A stretch of DNA of 64,000 bases from assembly GCF_900465055.1 (NCBI RefSeq), contig NZ_LS483250.1:3658001-3722000 (forward strand). The letters run 5' to 3'. Each line of letters begins with the position of its first letter. Positions within the stretch are counted from its first letter, which is position 1. Below, piece after piece: positions 39,473 through 47,971 of this stretch. This stretch comes from Moritella yayanosii (GTDB lineage Bacteria > Pseudomonadota > Gammaproteobacteria > Enterobacterales > Moritellaceae). The notes below the pieces were generated by a model. It had not been told where the DNA came from, did no database searches, and worked only from the letters and a program-made list of their open reading frames with translations. The position numbers and the translations under genes were made by a program.

Positions 39473-40525
39473 ATGTTTGTTAATAGCCGGTGGCCATTGT
39501 TGTTACCGAGTGTGGTGTTATTTTTTCTTGTGTCTATGGTGGTGTTGTCTGTCTCTGTGGGACCAATGGCGATCTCGTTTGTTGACAGTATCAAGGCATT
39601 ATTGGTTGATTGGGTTAATTGGCAATCGCCAGTCAGCACTCAACACGCCATTGTGGTGAGCCATATTCGCTTACCTCGCACACTACTTTGTCTATCCATT
39701 GGCGCTATATTGGGTTTAACCGGTGCGGTGATGCAAGGCGTATTTCGTAATCCGCTCGCGGATCCTGGAATTATGGGCGTCAGCAGTGGTGCGGCACTGG
39801 GGGCGGGTTTAGGCATTGTTATTTTTGCCGACGTGATGATTGATTTACCGAATTGGTTACAGCTTAGTACGGTCTCTTTTTTTGCATTTACCTTTGCATT
39901 AGCGGTTTGTTTACTGGTCTACAAATTAGGGACCAGTAGCCAAGGCAGCTCTGTGGTGGTAATGCTGCTGGCCGGTGTGGCCATTAGTGCGATTGCTGGG
40001 GCCGGTATGGGGATGCTAACTTATATTGCCGATGATCAAAGCTTGCGTGATTTGAGTTTATGGCAAATGGGCTCAATGGCGGGCAGTAATTGGCTCAGTA
40101 TTACTCTCAGTAGTATTACTCTGGTATTTTTGCTGGTGGTATTTATGTCATCAGCGCAAGCATTGAATATTCTATTACTGGGTGATGCAGAAGCTGTCCA
40201 CCTCGGTATCGATATTGTACGTTTAAAACGTCGGTTAATCTTTTGTTGTGCGATAGGGCTAGGTATTACGGTATCGATTGCGGGCATGATCGGATTTATT
40301 GGTTTGATTATACCGCATCTGGTGCGTTTGTTAGTGGGGCCTAATCACCAACGTGTATTGCCATTATCGGCCATGTTAGGCGCATTATTGCTATTACTGG
40401 CCGATATATTAGCGCGTACCGTGATGGCGCCAAGCGAACTACCTGTGGGTATTATTACTGCGTTATTAGGCAGTCCTTTCTTTATTATTGTATTGTTACA
40501 ACAACGATCTAAATTGGGGATATAA
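39473..40525 (+). CDS. hutC: Haemin ABC transporter permease HutC
   Basis: Inner-membrane channel of the FecCD family; about nine to ten membrane segments are visible over 350 residues. RLPRTLLCLSIGAILGLTGA followed by MQGVFRNPLADPGIMGVSSG is the family hallmark, and GMIGFIGLIIPHLVRLLVGP is the coupling region that docks to the ATPase. It lies between hutB and hutD, with hutD starting 5 bases after its stop. Confidence 0.94.
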   Translation: MFVNSRWPLLLPSVVLFFLVSMVVLSVSVGPMAISFVDSIKALLVDWVNWQSPVSTQHAIVVSHIRLPRTLLCLSIGAILGLTGAVMQGVFRNPLADPGIMGVSSGAALGAGLGIVIFADVMIDLPNWLQLSTVSFFAFTFALAVCLLVYKLGTSSQGSSVVVMLLAGVAISAIAGAGMGMLTYIADDQSLRDLSLWQMGSMAGSNWLSITLSSITLVFLLVVFMSSAQALNILLLGDAEAVHLGIDIVRLKRRLIFCCAIGLGITVSIAGMIGFIGLIIPHLVRLLVGPNHQRVLPLSAMLGALLLLLADILARTVMAPSELPVGIITALLGSPFFIIVLLQQRSKLGI

Positions 40526-40529
40526 ACGG

Positions 40530-41318
40530 ATGTTAAACATGACAAACCCGGTTCTGCATTGCCAGCAGTTAAATTATAGTATTGCCGGTAAATGTATTTT
40601 TAATGATCTCAATTTGACGTTAGATGAAGGGGAGTTTTTGGCTGTGCTTGGTCCTAATGGTGCGGGTAAAAGTTCGTTGTTCAAAGCCATCACCGGTGAG
40701 TTGCAACCCTCCTCGGGGACAATATTCTTAAACGGTGAAATGCGCAGCAATATTAATCGGAGTGAGATAGCTAGGACGCTGGCAGTATTGCCACAAAGCG
40801 CCAGCTTAAGTTTCTCATTTCAAGTGATTGATGTGGTGCTGATGGGCGGTTTACAGGCAGATTGTGGTCAAGCTAAAGTACAAGCATTCGCTGATACGAT
40901 CTTAGCTGAACAAGAGATCGACCATTTAAGAGCACGTACTTACCCGACATTATCGGGTGGTGAGAAACAGCGGGTGCATTTTTCTCGGGTATTATTACAG
41001 TTAGCTGTGGGTAATAAGAACAAACCACAGATACTATTATTGGATGAGCCAACAGCGGCTTTGGATATAAATTATCAGCATCAATTATTAAAGACTGCCA
41101 AGCATTTAGCACAGACGGGGGTGGCGGTTATTGCGGTATTACATGATCTTAATTTGGCGGCCAAATATGCTGACCGGATCATTTTATTGAAGGACGGTAA
41201 TATCTGCGCCAATGGCTGTGCCAAGCAAGTGGTGACAACCGATAATATTCGTCACGTTTATGGTTATGAAAGCACGGTGATTAATCATGCCGAGTTTTCA
41301 CATCCAATTATCATGTAG
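40530..41318 (+). CDS. hutD: Haemin ABC transporter ATP-binding protein HutD
   Basis: ATPase that drives haem uptake through HutC. The Walker A is GPNGAGKSS, the ABC signature LSGGEKQRV, the Walker B ILLLDEP, and a switch histidine is in AVLHDLNLA. The start at 40530 has GGGGA nine bases upstream and gives 262 residues; the open frame runs back to 40488 inside hutC, which I reject. The gene closes the hutBCD unit. No TonB, ExbB/D or outer-membrane haem receptor is in this window. Confidence 0.93.
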   Translation: MLNMTNPVLHCQQLNYSIAGKCIFNDLNLTLDEGEFLAVLGPNGAGKSSLFKAITGELQPSSGTIFLNGEMRSNINRSEIARTLAVLPQSASLSFSFQVIDVVLMGGLQADCGQAKVQAFADTILAEQEIDHLRARTYPTLSGGEKQRVHFSRVLLQLAVGNKNKPQILLLDEPTAALDINYQHQLLKTAKHLAQTGVAVIAVLHDLNLAAKYADRIILLKDGNICANGCAKQVVTTDNIRHVYGYESTVINHAEFSHPIIM

Positions 41319-41387
41319 TGCTGTTTGTTTGTACGCTTTACGGCTACAATCGACTATTCAATAAGTGATAGATAGCAAGATGTAGTC

Positions 41388-42200
41388 ATGAATAGTGGAT
41401 GTAATGAACACAGGGTTAAGCACAACGTAAATATTAGCGATGAACAGCAAGCATTGATTACACGTGTGATCGTGCGTGCCGGGCAGTTATTACAAGCTTA
41501 TAACGCTGAAAGTCGAATTATAGAACAGACAACTGAACGTCTTGGTATAGCATTTGGGCTAGACAGCGTCGAAATTGCACTGACCTCTAAAGCCATCATT
41601 CTTACCTCTCGATTTGGCGACAACTGTATAACGACCACGCGTACGATGAAAGCCCATGGTATTGATATGGGGATCGTGTGTGAAGTTCAACGCATTTGTA
41701 TCCTTGCCGAAAAGCAGATTTATGACGTCGAGCAGGTAAAAAAACGCTTAGATAACTTGGATGTGCCTAAATACAATGCCGTCATCGTCGCTTGTTTTGT
41801 GGCTTTGTCCTGTGCCTGCTTTAGTCACTTATTTGGTGGCGATAGTATTGTATTTATCTGCACTTGGTTAACCAGCTTTATTGCTATGCGTATTCGCCAA
41901 TGGCTAACTCAATTACACCATAATTTACTCACCGTGTTTTTTATAACGGCATTTTTTGCAACCTTTATTGGTAGTTTCGCCAGCGGCTTTGGTTGGGGTA
42001 ATGAACCTGAGCTGATCATGATCACCAGTGTGCTACAACTCGTGCCTGGTTTTCCATTAATTAATGCAGTATCAGATATGGTGAAAGGCCATATCACCAT
42101 CGGTATGGCACGATGGATGACGGCAACGCTGTTAACGCTTGCTTCTGCACTCGGTATTGTCTTGGCGGTGCAGTTAGCGCAACAAGGAGGCTGGCTATGA
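41388..42200 (+). CDS. yjjP: Threonine/serine exporter family protein, N-terminal part (YjjP)
   Basis: The soluble and first membrane half of a two-gene ThrE-type exporter. YjjP has a cytoplasmic N-terminal region (ITRVIVRAGQLLQAYNAESRIIEQ, LTSKAIILTSR, the DUF1212 hallmark) and four to five membrane segments from about residue 130. Together with YjjB it exports succinate in E. coli and amino acids in the fused ThrE proteins. It is 270 residues, and its stop overlaps the yjjB start (ATGA). The likely substrate is not shown by the sequence. Confidence 0.88.
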   Translation: MNSGCNEHRVKHNVNISDEQQALITRVIVRAGQLLQAYNAESRIIEQTTERLGIAFGLDSVEIALTSKAIILTSRFGDNCITTTRTMKAHGIDMGIVCEVQRICILAEKQIYDVEQVKKRLDNLDVPKYNAVIVACFVALSCACFSHLFGGDSIVFICTWLTSFIAMRIRQWLTQLHHNLLTVFFITAFFATFIGSFASGFGWGNEPELIMITSVLQLVPGFPLINAVSDMVKGHITIGMARWMTATLLTLASALGIVLAVQLAQQGGWL

Positions 42201-42664
42201 GTGAACTATTACTGATGCTGGTGGATGATGCGGTGTTTGCGGGTATCGCTGCATTTGGCTTTGCACTGTTATTCAATGTGCCCAGGCAAGCACTTTTGGC
42301 CTGTGTGTTATTTGCCGCCAGTGCCCATGCGATACGCTCACTGTTATTACACGTAAACGTGCCGATTGAGTGGGCATCATTCATTGCTGCGACCTTACTG
42401 GGGCTGGCAACTGTGCCTTGGTCTCGGAAAGTGGTGATCCCACGGCCTGTGGTGACGGTTGCAGCTATTATTCCGATGATCCCTGGAGTGTATGCGTATA
42501 ACACCATGACTGGGTTGATGACGTTACACCATCAAGGTTATAACGCTGCGTTACAGCAGCAAATTGTTGAAAATGGTTTACTGACTATTTTTATTTTGAT
42601 TGGCTTAAGCTTTGGTCTAGCGATTGCGCCTGTGCTGGTGTACCGTAACCAGCCTATTGTTTGA
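42197..42664 (+). CDS. yjjB: Threonine/serine exporter family protein, C-terminal part (YjjB)
   Basis: The second half of the split ThrE-type exporter, 155 residues with four to five membrane segments. MIPGVYAYNTMTGLM near residue 95 is the DUF3815 family motif. The ATG at 42197 overlaps the yjjP stop, so translation is coupled; the open frame back to 42113 lies inside yjjP and is not used. folA begins 13 bases downstream and could share the transcript. Confidence 0.87.
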   Translation: MSELLLMLVDDAVFAGIAAFGFALLFNVPRQALLACVLFAASAHAIRSLLLHVNVPIEWASFIAATLLGLATVPWSRKVVIPRPVVTVAAIIPMIPGVYAYNTMTGLMTLHHQGYNAALQQQIVENGLLTIFILIGLSFGLAIAPVLVYRNQPIV

Positions 42665-42677
42665 TTAAGGAACTGTT

Positions 42678-43166
42678 GTGATTGTTTCCATGATTGCCGC
42701 ACTGGCAAATAACCGCGTCATTGGTTTAGACAATAAGATGCCGTGGCATTTACCTGCCGAGTTACAACTGTTTAAACGTGCCACGTTAGGTAAGCCGATT
42801 GTAATGGGGCGTAATACCTTTGAATCAATTGGTCGTCCATTACCGGGTCGTTTAAATATCGTATTAAGTCGCCAAACAGATTATCAACCAGAAGGGGTGA
42901 CTGTTGTGGCGACCTTGGAAGATGCTGTGGTGGCGGCGGGTGATGTGGAAGAGTTAATGATCATTGGTGGTGCGACGATTTATAACCAGTACTTGGCTGC
43001 TGCGGATCGTTTGTATTTGACGCATATTGAATTAACGATCGAAGGGGATACTTGGTTCCCTGATTATGAGCAGTACCATTGGCAAGAAATTGAACATGAG
43101 TCTTATGCGGCAGATGATAAAAACCCGCATGATTACCGTTTTAGTTTACTCGAGCGAGTGAAGTAG
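42678..43166 (+). CDS. folA: Dihydrofolate reductase
   Basis: Reduces dihydrofolate to tetrahydrofolate with NADPH; the target of trimethoprim. IVSMIAALANNRVIGLDNKM opens the 162-residue protein; the substrate loop has PWHLPAELQLFKRATLGKP, the cofactor site GRNTFESIGRPLPGR and LMIIGGATIYNQ. The proton-relay acid is Glu28, where E. coli has Asp27. From memory the sequence is nearly identical to the Moritella profunda enzyme, which also has Glu here; this is the best clue to the genus. Start is GTG at 42678 after AAGGA. The gene ends at a long bidirectional hairpin. Confidence 0.97.
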   Translation: MIVSMIAALANNRVIGLDNKMPWHLPAELQLFKRATLGKPIVMGRNTFESIGRPLPGRLNIVLSRQTDYQPEGVTVVATLEDAVVAAGDVEELMIIGGATIYNQYLAAADRLYLTHIELTIEGDTWFPDYEQYHWQEIEHESYAADDKNPHDYRFSLLERVK

Positions 43167-43213
43167 TCATGTGTTAACTGACGAGTGACATACTTTGAAC
43201 TGAACTGGAAAAT

Positions 43214-43250
43214 AAAATGCCGCGCTAGTGATAGCGCGGCATTTTTTATA
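43214..43250. terminator. Bidirectional terminator between folA and putP
   Basis: AAAATGCCGCGCTA (43214-43227) and its exact complement (43232-43245) flank GTGA. T follows on the plus strand, and the A-rich left arm gives a U-tract on the minus strand, so it can end both convergent genes. Confidence 0.92.
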
Positions 43251-43267
43251 GTTATTGCTGGTGGCTA

Positions 43268-44758
43268 TTACGCCATTGTATCTAAACCAGACTCGAACTC
43301 GTCGAATTGCGCATGGATACTTTGGTCTTCTTGTTTACCTATCAGTGAAATGATAACAATCGCTAGAGAAGCAAAGATGATACCCGGTACGATCTCATAC
43401 AGCTCGAAGATACCGCCACTTAATTGTTTCCATACTACAACCGTTACCGCACCAATAATAATACCCGCAAGCGCGCCATTACGCGTCATACCACGCCAAT
43501 ATAGTGAGATAATTAATGTTGGACCAAATGCGGCACCAAAACCAGCCCATGCATAAGATACTAAACCCAGTACCGAGCTATCAGGGTTCAGTGCCAGCAA
43601 CAATGCAATGATAGACAGACCGACCACACCGAAACGACCAACAGTCACAAGTTCTTCACTTGTTGCTTGTGGACGAATTAACTGTTTGTAGAAGTCTTCA
43701 GCCAGTGCGGATGATGATACCAGTAGTTGTGAATCTGCAGTACTCATGATTGCAGCTAAGATAGCGGCAAGCAGAATACCAGCAATAACAGGATGGAAGA
43801 TGCTGTTCACTAATAACATGAAGATAGTTTCAGCGTCAGCGATAGTGATGTTGTTGGTATTGGTGTAAACCAGACCCACTAGACCGACTAACATTGCACC
43901 AAACATAGACAATGAAGTCCAAACAACCGCAATACGACGTGCTTTAACAAGATCTTTATTGCTGCGTGTTGCTTTGAAACGCGCAAGAATATGTGGCTGA
44001 CCGAAGTAACCTAGGCCCCAAGCAACTAATGAAATGATGGCAATCGCACTCAGATCTTCACCTTTGCTGTTTTGCCATATGGTCAGTAGTTCCGGATTAA
44101 TGTCACGCATGGCTGCGGCTAGATCGCTAAAGCTACCGTCCATCGCGCTGAATGGCACGATTAATAGTGCGGCTGACATCAATAGACCTTGTACTAAATC
44201 AGTCCAAGAAACAGCCAAAAAACCACCGAATAGCGTATAAGAGACCACACATACCGTGCCGAGTACAACGGCGAGTTGATAATCTAGACCAAATACGGTT
44301 TCAAATAATTTACCGCCAGCGACTAAGCCTGAGCTGGTATAGAACAAGAAGAACATCAGGATAAAGAATGCCGAACAAATTTGAATTGCTTTTGAGTTGT
44401 CTTTAAAACGACGCGCTAAGAATTCTGGCAGGGTAATTGATTTAGTGACGATACTGTAGGTTCGTAAACGTTTTGCGACGATTAGCCAGTTTAACCAAGT
44501 ACCTATTAATAATCCACCTGCTAACCAGATCGCTTCCATGCCAGCTGCATACGCGTAACCAGGCAAGCCAAGTAATAACCAACCACTCATATCAGAAGCA
44601 CCTGCAGATAGCGCTGCTGGCCAAGGACCTAAATTACGCCCACCTAAAAAGTAGTCCGTTGAACTTTTGGTTTGTCGGTAAGCATACACACCGATACCAA
44701 GCATAACAGCAAGGTAAACAAGGAATGTAGCTGTAATAATGAAATTATTTTCAATCAT
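43268..44758 (-). CDS. putP: Sodium/proline symporter PutP
   Basis: Imports L-proline with sodium across the inner membrane. The 496 residues span about 13 membrane segments. The opening YFLGGRNLGPWPAALSAGAS followed by DMSGWLLLGLPG is typical of the solute:sodium symporter family and PutP in particular, as is ILAAIMSTADSQLLVSSSALAEDF. Proline is a compatible solute and nitrogen source in marine bacteria. No putA is in the window. The gene is alone on the minus strand, about 200 bases downstream of apaH. Confidence 0.94.
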   Translation of the reverse strand: MIENNFIITATFLVYLAVMLGIGVYAYRQTKSSTDYFLGGRNLGPWPAALSAGASDMSGWLLLGLPGYAYAAGMEAIWLAGGLLIGTWLNWLIVAKRLRTYSIVTKSITLPEFLARRFKDNSKAIQICSAFFILMFFLFYTSSGLVAGGKLFETVFGLDYQLAVVLGTVCVVSYTLFGGFLAVSWTDLVQGLLMSAALLIVPFSAMDGSFSDLAAAMRDINPELLTIWQNSKGEDLSAIAIISLVAWGLGYFGQPHILARFKATRSNKDLVKARRIAVVWTSLSMFGAMLVGLVGLVYTNTNNITIADAETIFMLLVNSIFHPVIAGILLAAILAAIMSTADSQLLVSSSALAEDFYKQLIRPQATSEELVTVGRFGVVGLSIIALLLALNPDSSVLGLVSYAWAGFGAAFGPTLIISLYWRGMTRNGALAGIIIGAVTVVVWKQLSGGIFELYEIVPGIIFASLAIVIISLIGKQEDQSIHAQFDEFESGLDTMA

Positions 44759-44960
44759 GTATATAAGCCTTAGTTGTAAATTTGTTATTCTTTATTGTTA
44801 TAGTTAAACTCAACCAAACTACGTCAATATACTTGTTTGCGGTGATATTGATGTGGGTTGGCTAAAATTAGCGTGCAGTATATACGAACAATTACGTTAT
44901 TACTTAACATTAGAGCAACACTGTGATAACCCGCTTATTATTTAAACTGATTCTAGTCAA

Positions 44961-45785
44961 TTAAGTTGCATATATGGGGCAGGGGACGGTAAACACTGCC
45001 TTGTCGTCCCAGCGCAACATGGTCAAGCTATTACCCCAGACGCAACCAGTATCAAGTGTTGTCGCATTTTTATGACTACAATGGCCTTCTAATGCAGCCC
45101 AGTGACCAAAAATAACATGGGCGCCATCCAGGTGAGTGCCAGCAACTTCATACCAAGGAATATGCTGGATATTGTTATTGGTTGCTGGTGAATGCTTGTT
45201 ATGAAACTCCAACTGTCCATCTGGTGCGCAAAACCGCATACGGGTAAATGCATTAATAATAAAACGTAGCCGGTCAAAGCCTTGTAACTCTTCTTGCCAA
45301 TAGTCGGGTTGTGCACCGTACATATTCTCGAGTAATGCCAGGTAGTTATCACCATGCAATTGTTCATTAACTTCTTCGGCATATTGTTTTGCTTGTTGCT
45401 GGCTCCATTGAGGGCTAATACCAGCATGCACCATAATAATATTGAATTCGTCATGGTACGCAAGCAGTGGTTGCTGACGTAACCAGAGTAGTAATTCGTC
45501 TTTATCTTCAGCAGCAAATATAGCCTGAGTCTTATCCTTAGGGTTTAGCTTAGCTAATCCTGCATCAATTGCGAGTAAATGTAAGTCATGATTGCCAAGT
45601 ACAGTAACGGCTGCTGAGCCAAGTTGTTTCACAAAGCGTAACGTCTCTAGTGATTTTGGACCACGGGCCACAAGATCGCCGGTTAACCAAAGTTGATCTT
45701 GGCGTGGATCAAAATTTGCTTGTTGTAGCAGGTGTTGTAGATCGTCGAAACAACCTTGAATATCACCAACAAAATAAGTTGCCAT
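44961..45785 (-). CDS. apaH: Symmetrical diadenosine tetraphosphatase ApaH
   Basis: Splits Ap4A to two ADP and removes Np4 caps from RNA in stress. The metallophosphatase motifs are YFVGDIQGCFDDL (about 4-16), LTGDLVARGPKS, and VLGNHDLHLL near 60. It has 274 residues, the normal length. It is the last gene of the lptD-surA-pdxA-ksgA-apaG-apaH group, 51 bases after the apaG-like frame. About 200 bases without a gene follow before putP. Confidence 0.96.
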   Translation of the reverse strand: MATYFVGDIQGCFDDLQHLLQQANFDPRQDQLWLTGDLVARGPKSLETLRFVKQLGSAAVTVLGNHDLHLLAIDAGLAKLNPKDKTQAIFAAEDKDELLLWLRQQPLLAYHDEFNIIMVHAGISPQWSQQQAKQYAEEVNEQLHGDNYLALLENMYGAQPDYWQEELQGFDRLRFIINAFTRMRFCAPDGQLEFHNKHSPATNNNIQHIPWYEVAGTHLDGAHVIFGHWAALEGHCSHKNATTLDTGCVWGNSLTMLRWDDKAVFTVPCPIYAT

Positions 45786-45836
45786 ATATAAGTTACCTTT
45801 CTAGCCGAGCTTGATGAAGTATGTGAGTTAATGGGT

Positions 45837-46151
45837 TTAATCGATCAGTGCAACAGATTCGATCTTCCCTTGCACGATACTCAATGGAGAATGGGTAATT
45901 ATATCATTGCTATAGCAAAAATCTTGCTGTGAAGAGATAAGATAATCATTATCTTGAAAAGGATTGTGTAATTCGGAAACCGTGCCGTCGCTGTCAGTGA
46001 GTAATAGCCGAATACTTGATAAGTTAACCGACTGGCTTAATGGATTGGTTAACGTAATAGTATAAGTAAAGAAGTCCCTGTGTTGTGTTGGTACAGATAC
46101 TTCTTCGACATATTCGGTGTCAATGATAAGAGAGAATGACTTACCATTGAT
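45837..46151 (-). CDS. apaG: Divergent ApaG-like protein lacking a standard start codon
   Basis: An open frame of 107 codons runs from directly after the ksgA stop (46160) to TAA at 45837, in the same frame as ksgA. IIDTEYVEEVSVPTQHRDFF, then TYTITLTNPLSQSVNLSSIR and LLLTDSDG, match the ApaG beta-sandwich (YxEEQS, YxIxIxN, WxITDxDG), and the position between ksgA and apaH is that of apaG. The family's GEGVVGEQP and TSG regions are not recognisable, and the frame is about 20 residues shorter than usual. No ATG, GTG or TTG lies in its first 80 codons; an ATC at 46151 would give NGKSFSL. It could be a decayed gene, a rare-start gene or a read-through extension of KsgA. Frame and resemblance are seen; expression is unknown. 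Confidence 0.6.
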   Translation of the reverse strand: MNGKSFSLIIDTEYVEEVSVPTQHRDFFTYTITLTNPLSQSVNLSSIRLLLTDSDGTVSELHNPFQDNDYLISSQQDFCYSNDIITHSPLSIVQGKIESVALID

Positions 46152-46160
46152 ACCGGCGTC

Positions 46161-46979
46161 TTAATCCGCTGCTTGCATTGGATTATCGGTGACGAAATTG
46201 GCTATCGTCACATAGTTTTCAAGCGTCAAGTTCTCTGGACGTAGAGAAACGTTAATACCGAGCGCTGCAATGTCATCAACCGAAATCACTTTTTTCAGGC
46301 TATTACGAATTGTTTTACGGCGTTGGTTAAAGGCATTTCTCACTACTAGGTTAAGTACTTTTAAATTTTTCGCGGGATGCGGTAATACCGTATGTGGTTC
46401 TAAACGAACCACCGCTGAATCTACTTTTGGTGCCGGTCTGAATGCTTCAGGGCCGACTTCAAGTACGGGTGTTACTTTGCAGTAGTATTGCGTCATTACT
46501 GTTAAGCGACCGTAACTTTTAGTGTTATGGTTAGCGGCTAAACGTTGTACTACTTCTTTTTGTAACATGAAGTGCATATCTTGGATATTTTCATGGAACT
46601 GAAATAAGTGGAACATTAACGGCGTTGAAATATTGTAAGGTAAATTACCAAAAATACGCATTTTCATGTTCGGTTTGATTAACTGATTAAAATCAAAACG
46701 CATTGCATCTGCTTGGTGAATGTCTAATTTTTTAGATAGTACCGGGTGTTGCTCTAGGCGTTCAGCAAGATCTCTATCCAGCTCGACGACTGTCATCTTA
46801 TCGAGACAAGCGGCTACAGGCTCGGTTAAGGCGCCTAAACCGGGACCAATTTCAATTAGGTTTTCACCTTTTCTCGGGTTAATCGATGCCACGATTTGAT
46901 CGATTACATAAGTATCATGTAAGAAGTTTTGACCAAAACGTTTTTTCGCGGTGTGACCTAAATGGACCTTGTCGTTCAT
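46161..46979 (-). CDS. rsmA: 16S rRNA (adenine1518/1519-N6)-dimethyltransferase KsgA (RsmA)
   Basis: Dimethylates two adenines in the last 16S helix late in 30S assembly; its loss gives kasugamycin resistance. [19 protein letters not shown] and the SAM motif [15 protein letters not shown] are at the N-terminus, and [14 protein letters not shown] is the catalytic loop. The C-terminal helical domain has [15 protein letters not shown]. It has 272 residues. Its ATG overlaps the pdxA stop, and its own stop is followed in frame by the apaG-like sequence. Confidence 0.97.
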   Translation of the reverse strand: MNDKVHLGHTAKKRFGQNFLHDTYVIDQIVASINPRKGENLIEIGPGLGALTEPVAACLDKMTVVELDRDLAERLEQHPVLSKKLDIHQADAMRFDFNQLIKPNMKMRIFGNLPYNISTPLMFHLFQFHENIQDMHFMLQKEVVQRLAANHNTKSYGRLTVMTQYYCKVTPVLEVGPEAFRPAPKVDSAVVRLEPHTVLPHPAKNLKVLNLVVRNAFNQRRKTIRNSLKKVISVDDIAALGINVSLRPENLTLENYVTIANFVTDNPMQAAD

Positions 46980-47959
46980 GCGTGTTTCTCTATCATTTCT
47001 ATTGCTTGGTTTACGGCTGTAAACATACTGCCGGCGTCGGCTGTTCCAGTACCTGCAAGTTCAATTGCAGTACCGTGATCAACTGATGTACGGATAAAAG
47101 GTAAGCCCAGGGTAATATTTACGGAGTTGCCAAAACCAACCGATTTTAATACCGGCAATCCTTGGTCATGATACATTGCTAATACAACGTCAGCATCATC
47201 AAGATACTTAGGTTGGAACAAGGTATCTGCAGGGAGGGGACCTGTCAAATCAATACCCTCATCGCGAAGTTTCATTAACGTCGGAGAGATGATCTCAATC
47301 TCTTCGCGACCTAAATGTCCATCTTCACCTGCATGTGGATTGAGTCCACATACATAAATTTTTGGTCGTTCAATACCAAACTTAATGTTCATCTCAGCGT
47401 GAAGGATGCGAATAATATTACTTAATCGCTCTTCGGTTATCGCTTTTGCGACATACGCTAGTGGAATGTGAGTGGTTACTAACGCCACACGTAGCCCCGT
47501 GGTTACCAGCAGCATCACTACGTCAGCTGTAGCGGATTGCTGTGCAAAAAACTCAGTGTGACCGCTAAAAGATACGCCGGCTTTATTAATAATGCCTTTG
47601 TTAACTGGGCCTGTGACGACAGCGCTAAATTCTGCAGACATATTTCTTTCACATGCAAATTGCAGAGTATCTAATACATAGCGACCATTCGCTACATCAA
47701 GCTTACCGGGTTCCGCGGATACCGCCATTTGCATAGGGGCGATAGTTAACGTACCTGCACGTTGAGGTTGTGCTGGTACACTTGGATCATAGTCGATTAA
47801 TTTAATCTTTTTACCAAGCATTTTTGCTCGAGCTAAAATTAGCTCCGGATCGGCACAAAGCACCAATTCGACTGGCCAGTCTTGCTTCGCTAATTCCAGC
47901 ACTAGGTCTGGGCCAATACCTGCAGGCTCACCTGGAGTAATTGCTATACGATGAGTCAC
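46976..47959 (-). CDS. pdxA: 4-hydroxythreonine-4-phosphate dehydrogenase PdxA
   Basis: Oxidises 4-phosphohydroxy-L-threonine in the DXP-dependent pathway to pyridoxal phosphate. The metal-binding histidines lie in [22 protein letters not shown] and [32 protein letters not shown] is the diagnostic opening. It has 327 residues. It is 12 bases after surA and overlaps ksgA by four bases, so surA-pdxA-ksgA is clearly one transcript, as in E. coli. Confidence 0.97.
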   Translation of the reverse strand: MTHRIAITPGEPAGIGPDLVLELAKQDWPVELVLCADPELILARAKMLGKKIKLIDYDPSVPAQPQRAGTLTIAPMQMAVSAEPGKLDVANGRYVLDTLQFACERNMSAEFSAVVTGPVNKGIINKAGVSFSGHTEFFAQQSATADVVMLLVTTGLRVALVTTHIPLAYVAKAITEERLSNIIRILHAEMNIKFGIERPKIYVCGLNPHAGEDGHLGREEIEIISPTLMKLRDEGIDLTGPLPADTLFQPKYLDDADVVLAMYHDQGLPVLKSVGFGNSVNITLGLPFIRTSVDHGTAIELAGTGTADAGSMFTAVNQAIEMIEKHA

Positions 47960-47971
47960 ATTTTCACCTGT

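Noticed and set aside
40488-40529. Longer hutD start inside hutC
   Set aside because: The extra residues are hutC sequence in another frame; a GGGGA-supported ATG lies at 40530.
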